A stretch of 38,851 bases of DNA, from assembly GCA_013152145.1 (NCBI GenBank), contig JAADGW010000048.1:1-38851 (forward strand), read 5' to 3'. The notes under the pieces were generated by a model, which saw only the letters and a program-made list of their open reading frames with translations, ran no database searches and was not told the DNA's origin. The translations under genes and the position numbers were made by a program. Source of the DNA: Deltaproteobacteria bacterium (GTDB taxonomy: Bacteria; Desulfobacterota; Desulfuromonadia; Desulfuromonadales; Geopsychrobacteraceae). Shown in pieces: positions 17,628 to 24,949 of this stretch. How positions within the stretch are numbered: position 1 is the stretch's first letter; every line of letters begins with the position of its first letter.

Positions 17628-18098
17628 TTATTTGTTCTCATAATGCATGTGGAAGACCCGCTTCTTACCATCAGCCAGTTTGGTGCCGATCTTGAAGTGG
17701 TACGATCCCTTCTGGTCGAGGGTCAGGTCGACACCGAACTGGCCGCCCATTCCCATCATTTTTTTTGCGCTGCTCACCTTTCCGTCGGGAGCTTCAATCT
17801 TGACCGCGACCTGCCCTTTGCTGACCTTTTCCCCCGCGTCCGTCGTAAAACCGACCATCAGGTGATGGGTCGTCGACATGCCGTTCTCGGCCATCTTCGC
17901 CTTGACATCCATCAGATGGGCCGAAGCCGTGATGCCGTCAACCTTACTGCCCTGCAGCATGACCATATTACTGCCCATCGGCATACTGCTCCCACGACTC
18001 ATCTTGCTCATGTCGCCATCCATCATTTTCATCGCCATAACTGCGGCGGGAATCATCAACAGCGCGACCATCATCAACACAAAAATCTGCTTTTTCAT
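17628..18098 (-). CDS. Small secreted Met-rich protein, putative metal-associated
   Basis: MKKQIFVLMMVALLMIPAAVMA signal peptide followed by MKMMDGDMSKMSRGSSMPMGSNMVMLQG; SD CGGAGAA upstream of 18098; downstream of cusA-like gene. Confidence 0.75.
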   Translation of the reverse strand: MKKQIFVLMMVALLMIPAAVMAMKMMDGDMSKMSRGSSMPMGSNMVMLQGSKVDGITASAHLMDVKAKMAENGMSTTHHLMVGFTTDAGEKVSKGQVAVKIEAPDGKVSSAKKMMGMGGQFGVDLTLDQKGSYHFKIGTKLADGKKRVFHMHYENK

Positions 18099-18260
18099 TG
18101 TTATTCTCCGTTCATAATTTAGGTTGTTACTGAAAGATGTCTCCGGCTTTACCCACTGCAAAACCGCAAAAGACTGATTCATTGACCATCAAAACGAGTG
18201 TGAAAGTTTCGGGGACTACTGTCAGCAAACCGTATCCCGAGGTTAAATGGTACCTTCCTT

Positions 18261-18302
18261 GTAACTATTCAGCAGCGCGAGGCCATCCTGCTGAATAGTT
18301 AC
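18261..18302. mobile_element. MITE-like palindromic element, copy 4 (short form, 42 bp)
   Basis: GTAACTATTCAGCAG...CTGCTGAATAGTTAC perfect 15-bp inverted repeats, flanked by a perfect 8-bp direct repeat CCTTCCTT (18253-18260 and 18303-18310). Confidence 0.82.
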
Positions 18303-18321
18303 CCTTCCTTTCCCGCCAGGT

Positions 18322-21300
18322 CTATCTATGACTCTGCTCTGAAAACTGCTCGTCCAGCTGCTTCGGTCCGGCCAGGTGCTCACGACTCGGGCGATCAATA
18401 TAGGTTCCGTTCTCAACCAGGTCGCCAGGATCGGTCGGTGTCATATCTTTTTTCAGGCGCAGACCTCGCCACATGAAATAGATCACCGGGAAGACCATCA
18501 ACTCCATGATCCCGGAGGTCACTATCCCACCGACCATCGGTGCCGCGATCCGTTTCATCACGTCAGCACCGGCGCCGTGACTCCACATGATCGGCACCAG
18601 GCCGGCGATAATCACGCAGATGGTCATGACCTTCGGCCGAATCCGCTTGACTGCACCGTGATGGATCGCCTGCACCAGGTCACCCCGGGTGATCATCCGT
18701 CCCTTTTCTTTCCACATTTCATAGGCCAGATCAAGGTAGAGCAGCATCACCACCCCGGTCTCTGCGGAAATTCCAGCCAGGGCGATAACCCCGACCCAGA
18801 CGGCCACCGACATGTGGTAACCGAGCAGCCAGAGGAACCAGAAGCAACCGACCATCGACAGCGGCAGGGCGACAAAAATAATCGCCGTTTTAACCATCGA
18901 TTTGGTGTTCATGTAGATGATAACAAAGATGATCAGCAGGGTCAGCGGGATCACTACCTTCAGCTTGGCTGCCGCCGCCTGCATATATTCATACTGACCG
19001 CTCCAGACCAGATTGTAACCGACCGGCAACTTAACCTTTTCAGCGATAATTTTCTGCGCCCGCTCCACATAAGTACCGACATCGATATCCTTCAGGTCGA
19101 CATAGATCCAGGCAGTCTTCCGGGCGTTCTCAGTCTTGATCCCGGGAGGGCCTTTACGGATGCGGATTTTAGCCACCTGCGAGATCGGGATATGCCGACC
19201 GTCGGCGATCGGCACCAGCACCTGATTGAGGGCCTGCAGATCGTTACGATAGTCACGCGCGTAACGGATATTGATCGGATAGCGTTCCAGCCCCTCGACG
19301 GTCTGGGCAACGTTCATGCCGCCGATCGCCGACATGATGGTGTCCTGTACATCTCCCACGGTCAGACCGTAACGGGCGATGGCCCGTCGATCGATGTCAA
19401 AATCGAGATAATTGCCGCCGACCACCCGCTCGGAGAAGGCGCTCAGGGTCCCTGGGATCTCCCGCACCACCGCCTCGATCTCTTCACCGATGCGCGACAG
19501 GGTTTCCAGGTCATCCCCCATCACCTTGATCCCGACCGGGGTCTTGATGCCGGTCGAAAGCATATCGATGCGGGTTTTGATCGGCATGGTCCAGGCGTTG
19601 GTCAGTCCCGGAAATTTGATGGCGTTATTCAGCTCGGTCTTGAGCTCCTCAATATTGATCGTCCCCTTCTCCGGCCAGACGAACCGTAACGGAACCTTCA
19701 ACCAGTCATAACCTTCAGACCAATCAGAATAGAAGCGATGTTTCGGTATGACCCGCCACTCATCTTCCGGCTTGAGCATGATGGTGGTTTCCAACATCGA
19801 CAAGGGTGCCGGATCGGTTGCGGTCTGTGCCCGGCCAACCTTACCGAAAACGTGTTCAACCTCCGGAAACTGGCGAATGATGCGATCTGTCTGCTGCAAC
19901 AACTCACGCGCCTTGGTAATGGAGATCCCCGGCAGGGTGGTCGGCATGTAGAGCAGATCCCCTTCGTAGAGCGGCGGCATGAACTCACTGCCCATCCTCT
20001 GCAGTGGAAAGATAATCGAAAGGGTGGTCAAAACCGCCACCAGCAACACAAGTTTACGCCACTTGAGAACAAAATCGACCACCGGGTGATAAACCCGGAT
20101 CAGCAGTCGATTGATCGGATTTTTCTCCTCGGCCGGAATCTTACCGCGGATAAACCAGCCCATCAGCACCGGGACGATGGTAATCGACAGCAATGCCGCA
20201 GCGGCCATGGCGTAGGTCTTGGTGTAGGCCAACGGCTTGAACAAGCGTCCCGATTGCTCACCGAGGGTAAACACCGGAAAGAAGGAGACCGTGATGACCA
20301 GCAGCGAGTAGAACAACGCCGGACCGACCTCTTTCGAGGCATTGGTGATAATCTCCCAGTGCCCCAGTTTGCCCCGGTCTTGTTCCAGGTGCTTATGGGC
20401 ATTTTCAATCATGATAATCGCCGCATCAATCATCGCACCGATGGCAATGGCGATACCACCGAGGCTCATGATGTTGGCATTGATCCCCTGCCAGCCCATA
20501 ACGATGAAGGCCATCAGGATCGCTACCGGCAGGGTAAAAATCGCCACCAGTGCGCTGGGCAGGTGAAACAGGAACAGCACGGTAACCACCGCAACCACGA
20601 TACTCTCCTCGATCAGCTTCTCTTTAAGCGTGTCGACGGCGCGCTCGATCAGACCGCTGCGGTCATAGACGGTTTTGATTTTTACCCCTTCGGGCAGCCC
20701 CGCCTGCAGCTGTTCCAGCTTTTTCTTGACGTTCTCGATGGTTTTCAGGGCATTTTCGCCATACCGCATCACCACCACGCCACCGACCACTTCACCCTGG
20801 CCGTCCAGTTCGGCAACCCCGCGCCGCAATTCCGGCCCGATACTGATCCGCGCCAGATCACGTAACAGAATCGGGGTACCGCGATTGTTGGTCCCGACCA
20901 CCACCATTTCCAGATCCGCCACCGAGCGGATATAGCCGAGGCCCCGCACCATAAACTCGGTCTCGGCCATCTCCACCAACCGCCCGCCGACATCATTATT
21001 GCTGCGCTGGATCGCCCGGCGGATTTTCGGAATGGTCAGGTTGTAAGCGAGCAGCCGCTCAGGATCGATCGCGACCTGGTATTGCTTGACGTAACCACCG
21101 ATACTGGCCACCTCGGAAACCCCTTTCACCGAGGTCAGCTCGTAGCGTAGAAACCAGTCCTGCAGCGAGCGCAACTGCTGCAGATCATGATTATCACTCT
21201 CCAGCACATACTCGTAAACCCAGCCGACGCCGGTGGCATCAGGGCCGAGGCTCGGCGTCACGCCCTTCGGCAACTTGCCGGCGGCATAGTTGAGATATTC

Positions 21301-21639
21301 AAGCACCCGCGAGCGCGCCCAGTAGAGATCCGTACCATCTTCGAAAATAATGTAGACAAAAGAGAGGCCGAAGAAAGAGTAGCCGCGCACGGTTTTCGCC
21401 TTCGGCACCGCGAGCATCTGCGTGGTCAGCGGGTAGGTCACCTGATCTTCAACCACCTGCGGCGCCTGCCCGGGATATTTGGTAAAGACGATCACCTGCA
21501 CGTCCGACAGGTCGGGGATGGCATCAAGCGGTATATTCTTCAGGGAATAGAGGCCGCCGACGATCACGAAGAAGGTCAGCAACAGCACTATAAATTTATT
21601 TCTGATCGACCATTCGATGAGTTTTTCCAGCATATCCAA
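18322..21639 (-). CDS. cusA: CusA/CzcA family heavy-metal efflux RND transporter
   Basis: 1105 aa; IPLDAIPDLSDVQVIVFTKYPGQAPQVVEDQVTYPLTT, GGIAIAIGAMIDAAIIMIENAHK. Confidence 0.93.
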   Translation of the reverse strand: MDMLEKLIEWSIRNKFIVLLLTFFVIVGGLYSLKNIPLDAIPDLSDVQVIVFTKYPGQAPQVVEDQVTYPLTTQMLAVPKAKTVRGYSFFGLSFVYIIFEDGTDLYWARSRVLEYLNYAAGKLPKGVTPSLGPDATGVGWVYEYVLESDNHDLQQLRSLQDWFLRYELTSVKGVSEVASIGGYVKQYQVAIDPERLLAYNLTIPKIRRAIQRSNNDVGGRLVEMAETEFMVRGLGYIRSVADLEMVVVGTNNRGTPILLRDLARISIGPELRRGVAELDGQGEVVGGVVVMRYGENALKTIENVKKKLEQLQAGLPEGVKIKTVYDRSGLIERAVDTLKEKLIEESIVVAVVTVLFLFHLPSALVAIFTLPVAILMAFIVMGWQGINANIMSLGGIAIAIGAMIDAAIIMIENAHKHLEQDRGKLGHWEIITNASKEVGPALFYSLLVITVSFFPVFTLGEQSGRLFKPLAYTKTYAMAAAALLSITIVPVLMGWFIRGKIPAEEKNPINRLLIRVYHPVVDFVLKWRKLVLLVAVLTTLSIIFPLQRMGSEFMPPLYEGDLLYMPTTLPGISITKARELLQQTDRIIRQFPEVEHVFGKVGRAQTATDPAPLSMLETTIMLKPEDEWRVIPKHRFYSDWSEGYDWLKVPLRFVWPEKGTINIEELKTELNNAIKFPGLTNAWTMPIKTRIDMLSTGIKTPVGIKVMGDDLETLSRIGEEIEAVVREIPGTLSAFSERVVGGNYLDFDIDRRAIARYGLTVGDVQDTIMSAIGGMNVAQTVEGLERYPINIRYARDYRNDLQALNQVLVPIADGRHIPISQVAKIRIRKGPPGIKTENARKTAWIYVDLKDIDVGTYVERAQKIIAEKVKLPVGYNLVWSGQYEYMQAAAAKLKVVIPLTLLIIFVIIYMNTKSMVKTAIIFVALPLSMVGCFWFLWLLGYHMSVAVWVGVIALAGISAETGVVMLLYLDLAYEMWKEKGRMITRGDLVQAIHHGAVKRIRPKVMTICVIIAGLVPIMWSHGAGADVMKRIAAPMVGGIVTSGIMELMVFPVIYFMWRGLRLKKDMTPTDPGDLVENGTYIDRPSREHLAGPKQLDEQFSEQSHR

Positions 21640-21668
21640 TAACCTTTGCTAGACCGGTAGCGGTCGAA

Positions 21669-23159
21669 TTATTTAAACAGATCCTCGGAATTGTCCTTGG
21701 CCGATTGGTTTTCGTCGTCAAACAGATCCTCATCACCCGCCGCGCTGGTCGCCGAAACGGCCGCCTTCGGCTTCAGCATCTTCTGAATCGCTTCGCGCAG
21801 CTTACTCTCCGAATCGAGCAGGAACTGGGCGCTGGTCACCACCAACTCCCCTTCCAGCAGGCCCTGCTTGATCTCGATCAGACCATCCTCCCCCTGCAGG
21901 CCGACCTTCACCTCGCGCGGTTCAAAACGACCACCGTCCAGAGCGATAAACACCCGCGTATGCTCACCGGAGTACAGGACTGCTTCCTGCGGAATCAGCA
22001 GCGCCCCCGTCACTGTCTCCCCATGGAGATAGACGTTGACATACATGTCGGGACGCAGCTCGGAATCAGCGTTATCAAATTCGATTCGAGCCTTGACCGT
22101 ACGGGTTTTCGCTTCAACATAGGGGTAAAGATAACTGATCCGGGCGGAGAACTTGCGATCATGCACATAAGGCAGTTCGACAACCGCCTGTTGCCCGACC
22201 TTGACCCAGGGAAGTTGATATTCATAGATATCGGCCAGCACCCAGACCTTCGACAGGTCGGCCAGGTTGAGCAGCGCCACCCCCGGCTTGGCATAAGCCC
22301 CCTGCCGGGTCAGTTTCTTGGTGACAATGCCGCTGTAAGGCGCATAGAGGGTAACGGTTTTGCGGACTTCGGAGGTTTTTTCCAGCCGGGAGATCTGTTT
22401 TTTACTGACATCCCAGAGCTCCAGTCGCTTGCGCGAAGCCTCCAGCAAGCGCTTGGCATTTGCGACAATCTGCGGGAAGCTGCTCTTTTGCAGCGAACGA
22501 TAATTGTCGCGTGCCAGCAGCAATTCCTGCTGGGCCGTGACCAATTCGGGACTGTAGATTTCGAGCAGCTTCTGCCCTTTTTTGACCTTCTGACCCAGTT
22601 CAGCAACGTAGAGCTTTTCAATCCAGCCGGCGATCTTGGTGTTGACCACATACTGCTCCGGCTCATTGTAAGCGACCAGGCCGATGGTACGGATGGTTCG
22701 GGACAGATTACCGCGCAGGACCCTGGCGGTGCGCACCCCCATATTCTGGATGGTATTCGCGTCGATCTTGATGATAGCCCCACCGGTCGCCTCATCCTCA
22801 TACACCGGGACCAGGTCCATGCCCATCGGTGACTTGCCCGGCTCATTACGAATGTAAGTCGGGTCCATCGGCGCCTGCCAATACTTGACTTTGCGCTCGC
22901 CGGAAGCGGCACCGCCGGAAGCACCGGTTGTCGCTTTCAGAGGGACCAGGTCCATGCCGCAGATCGGGCAGTTGCCCGGCTCATCGACGACGACCATCGG
23001 GTGCATCCCGCAGGTATACTTTTCTGCTTCTGCAGCGCGACTCTGTTCGGTCCCGGCCAGCGGAGAACGGCGGAAACTCAGGTCGGCACTGAGAAAGATA
23101 CCGCCGGCCAGCAACAGGACGGTAAACAAGGACAAGGTTGGTTTCAGCAGTCTTCTCAT
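21669..23159 (-). CDS. cusB: CusB-type efflux RND periplasmic adaptor with heavy-metal-binding domain
   Basis: YTCGMHPMVVVDEPGNCPICGMDLVPL; membrane-fusion core; start at MRRLLKPTLS with SD AAGGAT (the longer ORF extends to 23273). Confidence 0.88.
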   Translation of the reverse strand: MRRLLKPTLSLFTVLLLAGGIFLSADLSFRRSPLAGTEQSRAAEAEKYTCGMHPMVVVDEPGNCPICGMDLVPLKATTGASGGAASGERKVKYWQAPMDPTYIRNEPGKSPMGMDLVPVYEDEATGGAIIKIDANTIQNMGVRTARVLRGNLSRTIRTIGLVAYNEPEQYVVNTKIAGWIEKLYVAELGQKVKKGQKLLEIYSPELVTAQQELLLARDNYRSLQKSSFPQIVANAKRLLEASRKRLELWDVSKKQISRLEKTSEVRKTVTLYAPYSGIVTKKLTRQGAYAKPGVALLNLADLSKVWVLADIYEYQLPWVKVGQQAVVELPYVHDRKFSARISYLYPYVEAKTRTVKARIEFDNADSELRPDMYVNVYLHGETVTGALLIPQEAVLYSGEHTRVFIALDGGRFEPREVKVGLQGEDGLIEIKQGLLEGELVVTSAQFLLDSESKLREAIQKMLKPKAAVSATSAAGDEDLFDDENQSAKDNSEDLFK

Positions 23160-23193
23160 CGTAGTATTATCCTTCATCAAATTTCGGTGAGTT

Positions 23194-24459
23194 TCAGAGT
23201 TGGTCAACGTCAAGACCGGCGGCCGCCTCAAGCGCGGCCAAGCTGCGCTGCTGGTCACTGAGGGTACGAACATAATCGATTTTGTAACGATAGAGCCCCA
23301 TCAAGGAATCGAGCAGTGAAAGGAAGTCAACCTTATCAACCCGGTAGGCGCTCAGGGTGGCCTGAAAGGTCTGATCGGCCTGGGGAAGGATGCCATTTTT
23401 GTAGAGATCGGCAAGTTGTGTTGCTTGGTTCAACTTGGTCAGAAAACGATGGATTGCCAGATTCACCCGGTTGTTGAAATCGTTGCGTTTCTGGTATGCC
23501 AGCCGCAACGAAGAATCAGCTTCGGCCACGGCGGCACGCCGGCGGGCCTTGCGTACCGGCAGGTTAAAACTGAGCCCGGCGCTGACAAAATCAGTGCCGC
23601 CGTCCCGCAGACCATCATCCCGGAACCGATAGCCCGCCCAGAGAGTGAAATCGGGGCGATAATCGAGGATGGCCAGTTCCCGTTGTGACTTGTACTGTTC
23701 AATCAGGGCCGCAAACGCGGCAAACATCGGACGTTTCTTTACCGCCTCCTGTTGTAATTTATCCAACGAAAACACAATATCCGCAAAGTCCAGCTGCCCT
23801 GAGACCGTCAGTTCATGGTCGGTCTCACGACCGGCCAGACTGTTCAACTCCGCCCGCGTTGCCTCCCGTTGCTGCTGCAGACGTAATAACTTGTCCATCT
23901 GTTTCGAACGCTGCAGCTGCGCCTTCAGCACATTCTGCTGTAAGCCCTTGCCGACCTCGTAGCGGGTTTCTGTCAGCTCGATAAAATTATCGATAATCTC
24001 CAGGTTACGGTCGGTCAACTCAATCGCCCGCTGCAGAAATAACAGCCGATACCAGGCGTCCTTGACCTGCCGCCGAACCTGCAACCGGGCATCCTGATAA
24101 GCAGCGGCGAACCAGCGACTCTTTTCTGCCGCCATTCTCCCTTTAGCATCAAGCTTGCCCGGAAAAGGGAACTTCTGCGCCAGACGGACTTCGTTACCGG
24201 TCATCGGCGAGACATCACTTTTGAGTTCATCAATCGGATAATTCGACAGCGCGATCGACAAGACCGGGTCCCGCAATGATGTCAGCTGATCAATTTTACT
24301 CTCGGCAACCGCAACCTTCTCGTCGGCAGCCCTCAACGAGGGGTTATTTTTATCTGCTTCCACGAGCAATTGCTGTAACTGTACAGATTCGGCAGCAACC
24401 GACTGCATGCTCGGAACCAGCAGCGCCGCCAGCAACAGGCCAACTAACTTCATACGCAT
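23194..24459 (-). CDS. TolC-family outer-membrane efflux protein (CusC-like)
   Basis: Start MRMKLVGLLLAALLVPSMQSVAAES; TolC-like helical repeats; upstream of cusB (ORF nominally extends to 24537). Confidence 0.85.
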   Translation of the reverse strand: MRMKLVGLLLAALLVPSMQSVAAESVQLQQLLVEADKNNPSLRAADEKVAVAESKIDQLTSLRDPVLSIALSNYPIDELKSDVSPMTGNEVRLAQKFPFPGKLDAKGRMAAEKSRWFAAAYQDARLQVRRQVKDAWYRLLFLQRAIELTDRNLEIIDNFIELTETRYEVGKGLQQNVLKAQLQRSKQMDKLLRLQQQREATRAELNSLAGRETDHELTVSGQLDFADIVFSLDKLQQEAVKKRPMFAAFAALIEQYKSQRELAILDYRPDFTLWAGYRFRDDGLRDGGTDFVSAGLSFNLPVRKARRRAAVAEADSSLRLAYQKRNDFNNRVNLAIHRFLTKLNQATQLADLYKNGILPQADQTFQATLSAYRVDKVDFLSLLDSLMGLYRYKIDYVRTLSDQQRSLAALEAAAGLDVDQL

Positions 24460-24516
24460 AATTATCAAAACAAACTCCTGTGGCACATAAAATTGTAAAA
24501 TCTTCACTGCACGCAC

Positions 24517-24532
24517 TCCATCTTTCGTGCCA
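24517..24532 (-). promoter_or_regulatory. Candidate sigma54-like promoter of the efflux operon
   Basis: Minus strand TGGCACGAAAGATGGA versus consensus TGGCACGNNNNTTGCW: -24 element perfect, -12 element imperfect (ATGGA). Confidence 0.4.
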
Positions 24533-24600
24533 AACATATTTTTACAAATAATTACACACAGTTATAACCTTAAAATAAGAGCCACAGACCAACAAATGCA

Positions 24601-24629
24601 GAATATTCAACAGCAATAGAAGAATATTC
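24601..24629. promoter_or_regulatory. Twin palindromic sites upstream of the efflux operon
   Basis: GAATATTC at 24601-24608 and 24622-24629, start-to-start 21 bp, each followed by a similar AACAG/TACAG. Confidence 0.5.
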
Positions 24630-24707
24630 TACAGTTACAGTGCAAAGCAAAACGAAGAAAACCGAGTGAATCGGTTGATAAAAATGATCATTTATCCTCG
24701 ATTATGA

Positions 24708-24735
24708 TTTACAGCCGTTCCATATCTGCTATAGT
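24708..24735 (+). promoter_or_regulatory. Sigma70-like promoter for the RNase E/G gene
   Basis: TTTACA (24708-24713), 16-bp spacer, TATAGT (24730-24735) with an upstream TG. Confidence 0.55.
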
Positions 24736-24741
24736 TCCGTG

Positions 24742-24949
24742 GAATTTGAGCGCCCTCCGGGTCTCCGCAGCAAGGCGTTGAGACCGGTAACGCATAGTTG
24801 AAACAAGTTCGATGCCGCAGGCTCACAAGCCTGACGGCATCCCCCGTTAAACCGGACTTCAGCAACAGACCCCGCAGCAGCGGAGAGGTCGGATACAGCT
24901 GAGTCCCGGTCTGACCCGCCGGAATCGGCGGCCGGAAAGGTTTTTAAAG
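24742..24949 (+). ncRNA. Long structured 5' leader of the RNase E/G mRNA
   Basis: Several hairpins: GGTCTC/GAGACC (about 24760-24785), GATGCCGCAGGCT-CACA-AGCCTG-A-CGGCATC (24811-24841), GACC-CCGC-AGCA-GCGG-AGA-GGTC (24868-24890), CCGCCG-GAAT-CGGCGG (24916-24931). Confidence 0.5.

Noticed and set aside
18376-22832. Long plus-strand ORFs (437, 375 and 375 aa) opposite cusA/cusB
   Set aside because: Shadow ORFs antisense to clear efflux genes; no recognisable domain.
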